A stretch of DNA of 64,000 bases from Desmonostoc muscorum LEGE 12446 (GCF_015207005.2 NZ_JADEXS020000001.1:2542001-2606000); one strand, 5' to 3'. Numbered from the stretch's first letter, positions 1-9,767 are shown. Translations and numbers: made by a program. Notes: a model not told the origin generated them from the sequence alone.

Positions 1-251
1 GGTTCGATGGGCTGACGGGCTGGAGTGACATCCACGCCGATATGCGCTAACCAACCGTCGGGGTGACAGAAGTCGTTTTGCATATCAATGACGAGGATAG
101 CAGCTTTTGCTAAGTCTAGGCGCAGGGTTTTTGTTTCTGTTGCTAAGATAACGGGTTGTGGGGTTCTTTGAGGACGAGTAATATCTGCAATAGCATCATT
201 CACTGTCCACGCATTTGGCGGAACCCCCAATGTCCGTAATGGTAAGTTCAT
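1..251 (-). CDS. Isochorismatase-like cysteine hydrolase, N-terminal part
   Basis: The gene starts at ATG 251 and runs off the left edge, so only about 83 residues are visible. The segment AAILVIDMQNDFC is the first strand and catalytic-Asp motif of the isochorismatase-like (cysteine hydrolase) fold. The family cleaves amide or ether bonds using an Asp-Lys-Cys triad; the Lys and Cys lie outside the window. The later segment ARQPIEP resembles biuret hydrolase and RutB-type members more than true isochorismatases. It is divergent from the amidohydrolase at 333 with an 81-bp gap, so the two probably share a control region. Substrate cannot be decided from this fragment. Confidence 0.8.
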   Translation of the reverse strand, partial: MNLPLRTLGVPPNAWTVNDAIADITRPQRTPQPVILATETKTLRLDLAKAAILVIDMQNDFCHPDGWLAHIGVDVTPARQPIE

Positions 252-332
252 AAAATTGCAATAGCCAATACCATTTTCTATTTTGTAACTTGAAACTCAG
301 TTGAAAATGCGATCGCTTAATCAAGGTTAAAT

Positions 333-1733
333 ATGTTAAGTTTCACTATCCAAAATGTTTTAATTGCCACTACTGATGATTACGCAACAGTAGATGTACA
401 AGTTGTAGATGGTACAATCGCTGCCATTGCCCCGAATCTCCAGGTAATCGGTACAGCCATAGATGGTAAAAATAAGTTGCTGCTTCCTGGCTTTTTCAAC
501 GCCCACACCCACTCTTCGGAGATGTGGCAACGGGGGATCATGTCGGTTTTGCCTTTAGAATTGTGGTTGGCGGAACTGTATGATTTTGCACTCCTAGATA
601 CTGAACAAGTTTATCTTAGCGCTTTGGGAACGGCGGTAGAAACTTTACTTTCCGGCGGGACGAGTGTAGTAGATCACTTGGTGTTAATTCCAGGACAAGA
701 GTTAGAAACCATCGCCATTGCAACTCGCGCTTACAAAGAAGTGGGAATTCGGACTTTTATCGCGCCCCTCATTCAAGATGAATCCCTCACCGCAGGTATC
801 CCATCTGGGGAGTCAACACAAAATCATGAGCCTTATTATCGCTCAACTGCGGCCACATTGGAAATCATCGAAGAAGCGGTGAGACAATTTCATCGCCCAG
901 ATGAGGGTGTGAATATTTTAGTGGCACCAACGGGGATACAATTGTGTACAGATGCTTTGTTTGCAGGATGTATTGAATTAAGCGATCGCTACAATCTTTG
1001 TCGTCATTCTCATTTACTAGAAACCAGGGCACAGGAAAAACTCGCCCAAGAAAAGTACGGTTGTACAGCCGTGGAACATTTAAAAAGAATTGGATATTTA
1101 AGCAATAAAACTTCTCTAGCCCATTGCGTTTGGTTAAATGATGCTGATATTGCTATTCTCGCCGAAACTCAATCTACAGTTGTTCATAATCCCTTAAGTA
1201 ATTTACGTTTAGGCAGTGGCATCGCCCCGATTTTAAAATATCGTCAAGCTGGAGTAAATGTCACTTTTGGTTGTGATGGTGCCTCTAGTAATGACTCCCA
1301 AGATTTGCTAGAAGCTATTAAAATTGGTTCGATTTTACATAACGTTACAGATTTAGATTATCAACACTGGATTACACCCCGACAATCAGTAGAAATGGCA
1401 TCATTAGGAGGTGCAAAAGGATTGAATCTTGCAGATAAGCTTGGTTCTTTAACTGTTGGTAAACAAGCCGATTTGGTACTTTATGACCTCACAAATTTAT
1501 CATTACTTCCCCGTACAGACCCCATTGGTTTGTTAGTTTTAGGGCGTCCTAGTAATGTTGTTCATAGTGCTTGGGTAAATGGCAAGCAAATTATTAATAA
1601 TGGTAAATTTACAACAATTAATGTTGATGAATTGCAGCAAGAATTATTTAACCGCAGTCAATGGGAGACCAAGCGAAAATCTGAAACCGTGGCACAAATT
1701 GAAGCACATTATCGCACAGTTATGGAATTGTAA
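333..1733 (+). CDS. Amidohydrolase of the TrzA/AtzA/SsnA type (deaminase-like)
   Basis: A 466-residue metal-dependent hydrolase of the amidohydrolase superfamily. Visible metal ligands are the HTH in NAHTHSSEMWQRG (about residue 57), a His in HSHLLETR, a His in LAHCVWL and an Asp in FGCDGASSND, which is the set expected for a mononuclear deaminase. The C-terminal KQADLVLYDL is the usual closing beta-sandwich segment. The family includes S-adenosylhomocysteine/methylthioadenosine deaminases, guanine and cytosine deaminases, and triazine hydrolases. The divergent neighbour is an isochorismatase-like hydrolase of biuret-hydrolase type, which suggests catabolism of a nitrogen-rich heterocycle or urea derivative; this is inference. 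Start ATG 333 follows an A-rich leader without a strong Shine-Dalgarno. Confidence 0.85.
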   Translation: MLSFTIQNVLIATTDDYATVDVQVVDGTIAAIAPNLQVIGTAIDGKNKLLLPGFFNAHTHSSEMWQRGIMSVLPLELWLAELYDFALLDTEQVYLSALGTAVETLLSGGTSVVDHLVLIPGQELETIAIATRAYKEVGIRTFIAPLIQDESLTAGIPSGESTQNHEPYYRSTAATLEIIEEAVRQFHRPDEGVNILVAPTGIQLCTDALFAGCIELSDRYNLCRHSHLLETRAQEKLAQEKYGCTAVEHLKRIGYLSNKTSLAHCVWLNDADIAILAETQSTVVHNPLSNLRLGSGIAPILKYRQAGVNVTFGCDGASSNDSQDLLEAIKIGSILHNVTDLDYQHWITPRQSVEMASLGGAKGLNLADKLGSLTVGKQADLVLYDLTNLSLLPRTDPIGLLVLGRPSNVVHSAWVNGKQIINNGKFTTINVDELQQELFNRSQWETKRKSETVAQIEAHYRTVMEL

Positions 1734-1821
1734 GCTGATGTGCTTGGAAGTTGTATAATTCCCTTAACCCGAAAGGTGCAAAGACACAGAAATACAATTC
1801 AAGATACCAACAAATCCGAGA

Positions 1822-2038
1822 ATTTATCAAACAGAATTCAGGAGTCAGTCGTCAGAATGGGCTAAACGCCCCGCTACCGCTAACAGAATGAATTTTGGCC
1901 GAAAAAGCGGATAGCGTAGCGTAAAGCCTTCTCTTCTCCTTCTCCTGTGGTCGCCGCACTCGCTCATAGCGTAGCGGTAGCGAGTATTTTCGAGTCGCGT
2001 CAAGATTGCTGACTTCTGAATTCTGAATTCTTCTTCAA
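1822..2038. repeat. MITE-like dispersed element, copy 1
   Basis: Begins with ATTTATCAAACAGAATTCAG and ends with a run of TTCTGAATT units followed by CTTCTTCAA. The same two ends flank a different interior at 48310-48520. The ends are roughly inverted (CAGAATTCAGGAGTCAG against CTGACTTCTGAATTCTG). No reading frame is present inside. Confidence 0.5.
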
Positions 2039-2400
2039 TATTTTATTCTTTTTTGTTTTTCAGAAATGAATTTGGGAGGTACTGTGGTGAATGCATTTAC
2101 CAGCATCAAGCAACTGCTCCGGGCTTATGACCCTTTTGGCAGAGGAAAGGTTTATTTTTGAAAAACTTCTGCACCCCGGCGTATGTGTGTGCCTTTCTTC
2201 GGTCAACGAAAATATGTCGTTTCAGGCTGTTAAGCTATTCCACATTTAACTTGCGTAATTAGGGCAGGTTTTTCAGTCCACCCTACAAGAGTTATAGCAA
2301 TCCGATTTGATTTGGAGAATCACTCGTAGAGGTAAGGGACTGGGGATTGGGGACTGGGGACTGGGAGGAAGGAATAAAGGTGTACTGAGTTTTGTTCAAA

Positions 2401-2436
2401 AATCAAATATGAGTCCTATAGGACTCATATTTGATT
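2401..2436. repeat. Perfect 36-bp palindrome
   Basis: Each 18-base half, starting AATCAAATATGAGTCC, is the exact reverse complement of the other, with no loop. A diverged copy of its left arm and preceding bases (TTCAAAAATCAAATA, then CTCCTATA) recurs at 2541-2567, on the other side of the 2449-2525 repeat. Confidence 0.8.
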
Positions 2437-2448
2437 ATTGAAATACAC

Positions 2449-2525
2449 GTAGGGTGTGTTAGCCTTTGGCATAACGCACCACACAAAGGTTCGGGTGCGT
2501 TAGGCTACGCCATAACACACCCTAC
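2449..2525. repeat. GTAGGGTGTGTTA palindromic repeat
   Basis: The outer arms GTAGGGTGTGTTA and TAACACACCCTAC are exact reverse complements, and an inner pair AACGCACC/GGTGCGTT forms a second stem. This is the kind of dispersed palindrome common between genes in cyanobacteria. Confidence 0.7.
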
Positions 2526-2765
2526 ATACTACTTAGATTTTTTCAAAAATCAAATACTACTCCTATATATATAATTTTAGGTATGCAAACTAGATGTGGA
2601 AGAGCTTATGAAGCATCCTTTGATAAATAGCGATCGCCAATTATTTACGATTACTATATAAATTAAAGAAATTCCATAGACGGGATAAAATTCAAATGCT
2701 CACTATTGTACCGCAGAAATAAATGTGCTTTAATACACAGTAAGTACTAATACAGAGGGTAATGT

Positions 2766-3458
2766 ATGTCTTTAACAGCAAGATTAACCAAGTCAATAAC
2801 AAATTACAACAGTCAGAATTCTATAGGTTCAAAACTCAGAGCCAAACGTATTGCTCCCTTTATAGATATGATGGAAGCGGCTTATCAAGAAAATGGCTCC
2901 GTCAATATCATAGATATTGGAGGAACAGAATCATATTGGGGTATATTACCAAGCGATATTCTTGATAAATACAATGCCCGTATAACAATTGTCAATCTTC
3001 CCAGTGTTACTAGGCCAAGCGACCACGGGCGGTATACCTTTGTCGCAGGAGATGCATGTAATCTCTCAGATTTTGCCGACGGATTTTTTCATATTGCTCA
3101 CTCTAACTCTGTTATTGAGCATGTAGGGGACTGGAACAATATGGTTTCATTCGCAAAAGAAATTTCCAGGGTGGCATCAAGATATTATGTTCAAACTCCA
3201 TATTATTGGTTTCCCATTGAGCCACATTTTATGACACCGTTTTTTCATTGGTTTCCTAAGTCAATTCGTATTTGGTTGATTTTAAACTTCGACTTGGGGA
3301 ATTGGAAAAAGGTAGAAACAGTAGATGAAGCTGTGCGAGCAGTAGACAGCGCTCGTCTTTTGGATACAAGAAAGTTTAGAGAACTATTCAAGGATGCTCA
3401 CATATTCCACGAAAAGCTTTTTGGGCTACCCAAGTCACTGATAGCCATAAAAAATTGA
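2766..3458 (+). CDS. Class I SAM-dependent methyltransferase
   Basis: A 230-residue protein. Motif I is VNIIDIGGTESYWG (about residues 45-58), followed by an acidic strand end and DACNLSDF, then the post-motif SNSVIEHVGDW that is typical of Methyltransf_11/23 enzymes. The C-terminal half has a hydrophobic, aromatic segment (PIEPHFMTPFFHWFP) seen in methyltransferases acting on sugars, lipids or glycan precursors, so the acceptor is unknown. ATG 2766 was chosen because a GAGGG Shine-Dalgarno lies about 6 bases upstream. The gene stands alone between repeat-filled spacers, so context gives no pathway. Confidence 0.75.
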   Translation: MSLTARLTKSITNYNSQNSIGSKLRAKRIAPFIDMMEAAYQENGSVNIIDIGGTESYWGILPSDILDKYNARITIVNLPSVTRPSDHGRYTFVAGDACNLSDFADGFFHIAHSNSVIEHVGDWNNMVSFAKEISRVASRYYVQTPYYWFPIEPHFMTPFFHWFPKSIRIWLILNFDLGNWKKVETVDEAVRAVDSARLLDTRKFRELFKDAHIFHEKLFGLPKSLIAIKN

Positions 3459-3847
3459 ATACTTGACCTCACAGGCAGGGTAAGCGTATCTTCTCAAAAA
3501 TAACCCTTCAGTGTCAATAAAGCAGAAAAATCTTGCTTATTGACAATATTTTAGGCGCTAGCGTAGCCTCCCGTAGGCATCGCTTTCACCGTTGGAAAGT
3601 CAATCAAACGATAAATCCTGATTTTTTAGTTCATACATCAACTAACTATTTTGTCAAGTCTAATTCTAGATGCGCTGACCCTAACCTCAGAGGTTGTTTG
3701 AAAAGTTGTTTTGAATACTCGAACACTAGCCTTAAGGGAGTAGATGGTGATTATATTTATATGTAGTGCCCAATTACTCCTGTTTAATTGCAAAAATACT
3801 TCAATTTTGACGAACCGCTCCAGGTGCAGAAAACACAGAGAACTGAA
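3459..3847. other. Non-coding spacer
   Basis: No supported gene. A dispersed repeat with the core GCGTAGCCTCCCGTAGGCATCGC lies near 3560-3582. A 77-residue open frame over it shows no family features. Confidence 0.5.
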
Positions 3848-4111
3848 TTAGGCTCGTGTGCGAAATAAGCCTGTCATACTAATACCAGTAATCAACAAGC
3901 CGACTAATCCCAAGCCATTTAAAAGCGGATAAATTTTTTCTAAATGCAAGATTTCCAGGGTGTGTAGTCTCAGGAGAAATTCCCCCAAGTCATCTTGATG
4001 CAACCATTCATGGGCAATGGTAAAACTCATGCCAGTTAGTACGGTGAGAAATAAGGGCAGACACAGCACGATCGCAATCTGACGATGATATCGTCGAAAC
4101 ATTCGAGTCAT
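3848..4111 (-). CDS. Small PepSY-type membrane protein
   Basis: An 87-residue protein with a basic N-terminus (MTRMFRRYHRQIA) followed by a hydrophobic helix (about residues 12-32), and a second helix near the C-terminus (LNGLGLVGLLITGISMTGLF). Arg/His-rich start, helix, short soluble loop and helix is the layout of the short PepSY-associated membrane proteins common in cyanobacteria. Function is unknown; PepSY_TM relatives are linked to metal or redox handling. It lies 49 bp downstream of the end of the large kinase gene on the same strand. Confidence 0.6.
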   Translation of the reverse strand: MTRMFRRYHRQIAIVLCLPLFLTVLTGMSFTIAHEWLHQDDLGEFLLRLHTLEILHLEKIYPLLNGLGLVGLLITGISMTGLFRTRA

Positions 4112-4160
4112 AAAAAATTCTTGAAATAGTAACTTTCACATTAGCAGTTTGGCAGTACAT

Positions 4161-7100
4161 TTAAATCGGAATTTGAATTACAAATTCGGAACCTTCTCCC
4201 TGTACTGAATTTACCTCCAGAGTACCGCCATGTTTTTCGACAATAATTTGCCGAGCGATCGCTAATCCTAATCCTGTACCTTTACCCACAGCTTTAGTTG
4301 TAAATAAATGCTCAAAAATCTTTTGTTTTACCTCGTCAGACATTCCCACACCATTATCTTGAATGCGAATTAAAACTTGATGTTTATCTTCATTCAAACA
4401 AGTGTGAATCTTAATTTGATTATTAATTTCGTGAAAATCACGTTCAATATTTGCCTCTTCTAAAGCATCAATAGCATTTGCTAACAAGTTCATGAATACC
4501 TGATTGAGTTGTCCAGGAAAACATTCTATCAAAGGGATATTTCCATAATCTTTGACGACTTGAATATCTGGATGATTCTCTGATGCTTTGAGGCGATGCT
4601 TGAGAATCAAAATTGCACTGTCGATACCTTCGTGAATATTAAAAGCAACTTTGTATTCTGTATCTGCCCTAGAAAATGTTCGTAAACTATTACTAATACT
4701 GCGAATGCGATCGACACCTAATTTCATGGAATCAATGAGTTTTGGTAAATCTTCTCGCAGATATTCTAGGTCAATTGCGGCAATTTCTTCTGCAATTTCT
4801 CTACCTGGATGTGGAAATTGTTCTTGATAGAGATCGATGAGGTGAAATAAATCTCCAATGAAATTAACAGCAGGTTCGATATTACCTGCTATGAAGCCTA
4901 CAGGGTTATTAATTTCATGAGCTACACCTGCAATTAAGTTGCCCAATGCTGACATTTTCTCACTTTGCACTAGTTGTAATTGCATCTCTTGTAAATCTCT
5001 CAGAGAGTGTTCTAATTGTTGGGCATTTTCTTGCGATCGCTGATACAGATAAGCATTTTCCAAGGAAATAGCAGCTTGGGAACATAATAGATTGATAACT
5101 TGTAGTCTATTGCGTGTAAATACTCCGGCAATTAAATTATTTTCTAAGTAAAGAATGCCGATTAATTTTCCTTGATGGAGAATTGGTGTACACAATAAAC
5201 TTTTTGGTTTTTGTTGGATAATGTAGGAGTCTGATGCTAAGGAATTTTCTAGAGTTGCATCATCAATTACTAATATTTCTAAGGTATTTTTGACGTAGTT
5301 AACGGGAGTTAGGGGAATATCTTTGCTGAGTTCAATAGGGATAGATTGCAGGATAATTGGGGATTTATCGAATGTGGCGATCGCTTCAATTACCCAAATA
5401 TTATTTCTCAGTAAAATTAAAGCAGATTTTTTCGCCCCGGTATTCTCCATCACCACTTGTATTAATGTCGAAAGCAACTTATCTAAATGAATTTCACTAG
5501 ACAATGCTTGAGAAGCTTTGAGAACAGTTGCTAAATCCAAAGCATCTGAAATACTGGTGCTGTTGGATGAGATTGTTGCAGTAGAACTAAAAGTAGACAG
5601 AGATATACTCTGGAGAGTGGATGTTTTTTCTGTGGAATTGAAGCGAATTGTTTCCCATTGTAAAATCGGGGCGAGTAATTGAGGATAGCGTTTTTCTAAA
5701 TCAGAGACTTTGGCTTTAGCGCCCCAACGAACATAGCAGTAGTAAGCTTTCGTCAGATAAGTTTGGGCAATTTGCTCTTTACCCCATTTCAAATAAAATT
5801 TAGCAGCGAGTTCCTGGGCAAGGGCTTCTTCTTGAACATATTCGTTTTCTTTGGCTCCATGAATGGCGCGATCGTACATTTCCATTGCTTGAATATATTC
5901 ACCCAGAATGCAATAGCGTTCAGCCTCAACTAAATAAAACTTATGTAAATGATTCATGGGAGCATGATCCGCCCACATTTGCATTTTTTGTTGACTCTCT
6001 GTAATCCGTTTGAGGATAAATGCTTGTCTGTCTTCCGAAACATCAGGATAAACAGCTAATTGGCTCAGAGAATCATAGAAATAAAATAAAGGAACAGTAA
6101 TACTTCCAAGCACACTTTCTAAATAATTTTTCGCTAATTCAGCATTTTCCACAGCATGATGATATTCAGCAAATAAATAACAGAGAACTAATTTGTTAAA
6201 ATACAAAAAACAAATTATGGTTTGATCATTTCCTTGCTGATGCAGCGGTAACATAATTTCTTCATTGTAAGCTTCGCCAATTAAACAACAAGGATTTTGA
6301 TTTTTTGAAAGTAAGTTAAGTATTACCTGCCGATAAAGTTCATTTTTATGTAGGGATGGTTCTTGGCGAAGTTGCCTGAGTACCTGACTATAATTTGCTA
6401 TCTCCTCTGATAGAGAAACTAGTTCTTTTCCAGCCAAATATGCATTAAATGAATAAATCCATACACAATAACCTGCAAATTCTAAATCTCCTGTTTCTAT
6501 TCCATTAGAATAGCCTAGTTGTATTGGATGCAACATTTCTCTAATATGTTTCTTCCAAGAACTCAAAGAACCATAAATAATTGTATATGTCTTAGCTATG
6601 AATTCTTTAGCATTCAATTTATCTAATAATCTGAGAGTCAGTTGACTGAACTGATAGCCAGATTCGACATCTCCGACAACAGCACACAAAATCAGTCCGT
6701 AACATGGATATCCATAGAGAGAATTAGCATTATTTCCATACTGTAGCGATAAATTAACTTGTTTAAATAATATTAGGGGATAAAGTTCTGGGATAACTAA
6801 ATAAGCAGCAGCAGCTATATTTGTCAAGATATTCATAGCTGCTAACTTATCTGGCTCAGTCATTAACTCTAAGTTTAGTAAATCCTCAACAGATTTACCC
6901 TTTAAAGCTAATTGTGTCTCCTGTAGTCCATTGCCAATATCTGCCATTGTTGGCTGTTCTGGTAGTTCTACTCCCAACAGCTTCAGGACTTGGAGTCCTG
7001 TTTTAATAGCTGACAACATCCTGTTTTGTGCTATCTGAGATAAGATTCTCACTTCGTAGGCTTTGACTTTATCAATCAGTATTTTGCCATGTTGTAATAT

Positions 7101-9767
7101 TAGTTGTATCCACTGTTCTGTCTGCTCAAAATTACCATTCAGATGAGCTGCCTCGGCAGAAGTTGAGTATAATGCTAAAGCCAAATCATACTGATATTGC
7201 CAACAATCTTCTCTCAGTAAGCGAATTCCAAAATTTGCGTATTCTACAGCAGCTTCGTAAGCAGTTGAATTTCTGGCTTTGTGACTTGCAGTTAAGTTTA
7301 ACTTTGCCAGTTCTTCTCGTTCCTCTGGCTGAGTAATTAATTGACTTCCTAAATTTAACTGATTAACTAATTTAAACACATGTTCTTCGCGCTGTTCCGG
7401 CGAAATATTTTTCAACATTAATCGCCCAATTTTTAGATGTACTCCCTGTTTTTGGTCTTCAGGAATTAGAGAATAAGCAGCTTGCTGAACGCGGTCATGT
7501 AAAAACTTGTAGGAACATAAATCAGGAGAATTGTGTTGCTGAAATTCTGAATTATGAATTCTTAATTCTGACTCTTGTTGATAAAACTTGTAAACTTCAG
7601 TTGTGGGTATGACCAAACCTTCTTGTAAAGCTTTCCATAAATCTACTGCTGTCTCAGCACTTGATTTTTCATGAACAATTGCTAGAGTTGCTAAGTCAAA
7701 TTGGTTATCAATACAAGCCGCAAGCTGTAAAACTTTTTGAGTCGCTTGGGGTAACTTATGTAATTGAAGCACCATAAATTCTATCAAATCATCAGTAAAT
7801 GTTATTGCTTTTAACTGAGCAATATCACATTGCCAATAACCTGCATCCAAGTTATAGTTAATTAATTTTTCTTCGTGCAGAAGCTTGAGGAATTGATTAG
7901 TAAATAAAGGATTTCCTTGAGTTTTTTGATAGACTAAATCTGTGAGATGTCGGGCGATATTTAATTGACATTTGAGAACATCTGCAATCAAATAATTTAA
8001 ATCTGTGTGCTTGAGAGGAACTAAAGTAATAGTATGAAGATTCGCTCCAGTTTTCTCAATTTCTCCTAAGGTTAACATTAACGGATGTGCTGGATAAACT
8101 TCATTATCTCGGTAAGCGCCAATAAGCAACATATAGTTAATGTCAGCTTCACACATCAACAATTGCATGAACTTCAAAGATGCTGAATCTGCCCATTGCA
8201 AATCATCCAGAAATATCACTAATGGATGGTCTTTCGTCGTGAAAACTTGGATAAATTTATGAAATAATAAATTAAAGCGATTTTGTCCAGCATTGCCTGA
8301 AAGTTTAGGTACTGGCGGTTGTTGTCCAATAATTTTTTCTAATTCCGGAATAACTTCGATAATTACCTGAGCATTTTCACCCAAAGCTGCCAGAATTCGG
8401 CCTTTCCATCGTTCAAGTTGAGTATCAGTTTCACTCAACAATTGCCCTATTAAATCTCGAAATGCTTGGACGAAAGCTGCTAAGGGAATATTACGTTGAA
8501 ATTGGTCATATTTCCCTTTGATAAAATAACCCCGCGATCGCACAATGGGTTTATGCACTTCATTGACAACAGCAGTTTTACCAACGCCAGAGAAACCTGC
8601 TACCAAAACCATTTCGATTTTGGATTTTGGATTTTGGATTTTGGATTGGACGTTGGGAGGGCAGGAAGCTTTTTCGATTTTGGATTTTGGATTTTGGATT
8701 TTGGATTGGACGTTGGGAGGGCAGGAAGCTTTTTTATAATCTCCCCACACTCCCTCATCCCCTTCATCTCCCTCATCTCCCTCATCCTCCCCTCCTGCTA
8801 TCCTCTCGAATGCTGCGAGTAGGCTTTCTACTTCGGCTTGCCGTCCGTAGAGTTTTTCTGGAATGATAAAGCGATCGCAAATATCCCGCACTCCTAACTC
8901 AAACACGTCAATACTGCCAGTTTCTCGCCACTGACGACAGCAAATTTCTAAGTCATATTTTAAACCTAAAGCACTCTGATAGCGGTCTTCGGCATTTTTC
9001 GCCATCAGTTTAGCGATAATCTCAGAAAGAATCGGGGGAATGTTGGGATTGAGACTATGGGCTGGTGGTGGAAGCTTTGCCAAATGACAATACAGCAATT
9101 CCATCGGTTCATCAGATTTAAAAGGTAACTCTCCGGTGAGGAGTTCAAAAAAAGTGACACCCAAAGAATAAAAGTCGCTGCGATAGTCAATTCCTCGGTT
9201 CATTCGTCCAGTTTGTTCGGGAGAAAGGTATGCTAACGTTCCTTCCAAAATATTTGGATTAGTCAGAGTTTGGGTTTCCCTAGAAAGTAGAGAAGCGATA
9301 CTAAAATCGATGAGTCTTATTTCTTTTGTGGTGGGATTAATTAAAATGTTGGCGGGTTTGATGTCTTTGTGAATCACTCGGTTCTGATACAGTCCATCAA
9401 GAATCGAGACAATTTGCAAAGCAATGTGAAAAAATGCCTGCAACCCATCGACAGTTTCCCCCATTCCCAGGCGCCATTTCCCCATCTCCTCTTGGAGAGA
9501 AATACCGCCTAAATCTTCCATGATTAAGGCATAGCTGTTTTGATAATTTTCCAGACTATAAGTTTTGATAATGCCGTCAATATCCAGGTTTTTCGCAATG
9601 GTGTACTGATTGCGGAACCGCACGAGTTCATAAAATGTAGGATACTCACGCCGCAACAGTTTAATCACTACTGGCTTTTTATCTGATTCTCTAATGCCAC
9701 GATGGACTAAAGTTTTAGAGCCAGAATAAATTAGCTCATGTATTTGATAACCAGTGAGTGCTACCAT
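4161..9767 (-). CDS. Ser/Thr kinase - AAA ATPase - GAF - histidine kinase hybrid
   Basis: A giant signalling protein of about 1868 residues. Order: a Hanks-type Ser/Thr kinase (HKDIKPANIL catalytic loop near residue 130, DFSIAS in place of DFG), an AAA_16 ATPase (P-loop GFSGVGKT near 390, Walker B VIFLDDLQWAD), a long helical repeat region, a GAF domain (about 1420-1590), then HisKA with the H-box GVAHEINNPVGF near 1614 and HATPase_c ([20 protein letters not shown]). This is the architecture of Anabaena HstK-type proteins. ATG 9767 (MVALTGYQIHELIYSG) is preferred because it matches the usual start of the family; the frame stays open to a TTG at 9950 whose extra 61 residues look non-homologous. 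Dispersed repeats are translated in frame between kinase and ATPase (8614-8788). Confidence 0.9.
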   Translation of the reverse strand: MVALTGYQIHELIYSGSKTLVHRGIRESDKKPVVIKLLRREYPTFYELVRFRNQYTIAKNLDIDGIIKTYSLENYQNSYALIMEDLGGISLQEEMGKWRLGMGETVDGLQAFFHIALQIVSILDGLYQNRVIHKDIKPANILINPTTKEIRLIDFSIASLLSRETQTLTNPNILEGTLAYLSPEQTGRMNRGIDYRSDFYSLGVTFFELLTGELPFKSDEPMELLYCHLAKLPPPAHSLNPNIPPILSEIIAKLMAKNAEDRYQSALGLKYDLEICCRQWRETGSIDVFELGVRDICDRFIIPEKLYGRQAEVESLLAAFERIAGGEDEGDEGDEGDEGVWGDYKKASCPPNVQSKIQNPKSKIEKASCPPNVQSKIQNPKSKIEMVLVAGFSGVGKTAVVNEVHKPIVRSRGYFIKGKYDQFQRNIPLAAFVQAFRDLIGQLLSETDTQLERWKGRILAALGENAQVIIEVIPELEKIIGQQPPVPKLSGNAGQNRFNLLFHKFIQVFTTKDHPLVIFLDDLQWADSASLKFMQLLMCEADINYMLLIGAYRDNEVYPAHPLMLTLGEIEKTGANLHTITLVPLKHTDLNYLIADVLKCQLNIARHLTDLVYQKTQGNPLFTNQFLKLLHEEKLINYNLDAGYWQCDIAQLKAITFTDDLIEFMVLQLHKLPQATQKVLQLAACIDNQFDLATLAIVHEKSSAETAVDLWKALQEGLVIPTTEVYKFYQQESELRIHNSEFQQHNSPDLCSYKFLHDRVQQAAYSLIPEDQKQGVHLKIGRLMLKNISPEQREEHVFKLVNQLNLGSQLITQPEEREELAKLNLTASHKARNSTAYEAAVEYANFGIRLLREDCWQYQYDLALALYSTSAEAAHLNGNFEQTEQWIQLILQHGKILIDKVKAYEVRILSQIAQNRMLSAIKTGLQVLKLLGVELPEQPTMADIGNGLQETQLALKGKSVEDLLNLELMTEPDKLAAMNILTNIAAAAYLVIPELYPLILFKQVNLSLQYGNNANSLYGYPCYGLILCAVVGDVESGYQFSQLTLRLLDKLNAKEFIAKTYTIIYGSLSSWKKHIREMLHPIQLGYSNGIETGDLEFAGYCVWIYSFNAYLAGKELVSLSEEIANYSQVLRQLRQEPSLHKNELYRQVILNLLSKNQNPCCLIGEAYNEEIMLPLHQQGNDQTIICFLYFNKLVLCYLFAEYHHAVENAELAKNYLESVLGSITVPLFYFYDSLSQLAVYPDVSEDRQAFILKRITESQQKMQMWADHAPMNHLHKFYLVEAERYCILGEYIQAMEMYDRAIHGAKENEYVQEEALAQELAAKFYLKWGKEQIAQTYLTKAYYCYVRWGAKAKVSDLEKRYPQLLAPILQWETIRFNSTEKTSTLQSISLSTFSSTATISSNSTSISDALDLATVLKASQALSSEIHLDKLLSTLIQVVMENTGAKKSALILLRNNIWVIEAIATFDKSPIILQSIPIELSKDIPLTPVNYVKNTLEILVIDDATLENSLASDSYIIQQKPKSLLCTPILHQGKLIGILYLENNLIAGVFTRNRLQVINLLCSQAAISLENAYLYQRSQENAQQLEHSLRDLQEMQLQLVQSEKMSALGNLIAGVAHEINNPVGFIAGNIEPAVNFIGDLFHLIDLYQEQFPHPGREIAEEIAAIDLEYLREDLPKLIDSMKLGVDRIRSISNSLRTFSRADTEYKVAFNIHEGIDSAILILKHRLKASENHPDIQVVKDYGNIPLIECFPGQLNQVFMNLLANAIDALEEANIERDFHEINNQIKIHTCLNEDKHQVLIRIQDNGVGMSDEVKQKIFEHLFTTKAVGKGTGLGLAIARQIIVEKHGGTLEVNSVQGEGSEFVIQIPI
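8614..8733. repeat. Two tandem 60-bp repeats inside the kinase gene
   Basis: Units 8614-8673 and 8674-8733 are identical. Each combines an ATTTTGG run, normally found between genes, with a GGACGTTGGGAGGGCAGG block. Read on the minus strand each gives the same 20 residues (KASCPPNVQSKIQNPKSKIE). A CATCTCCCT run at 8752-8788 just beside it encodes an acidic DEG repeat. Confidence 0.9.

Larger units (their letters stand above)
1734..2765. other. Repeat-rich non-coding region
   Basis: About 1 kb between the amidohydrolase and a methyltransferase. It holds the MITE-like element at 1822-2038, GGGGACT-type heptamers near 2340-2370, a 36-bp perfect palindrome at 2401-2436 and a large palindromic repeat at 2449-2525. 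A short frame starting near 2066-2084 behind a GGGAGG sequence codes for only 25-31 residues and looks like the stub of a lost gene. No convincing gene is seen. Confidence 0.6.
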
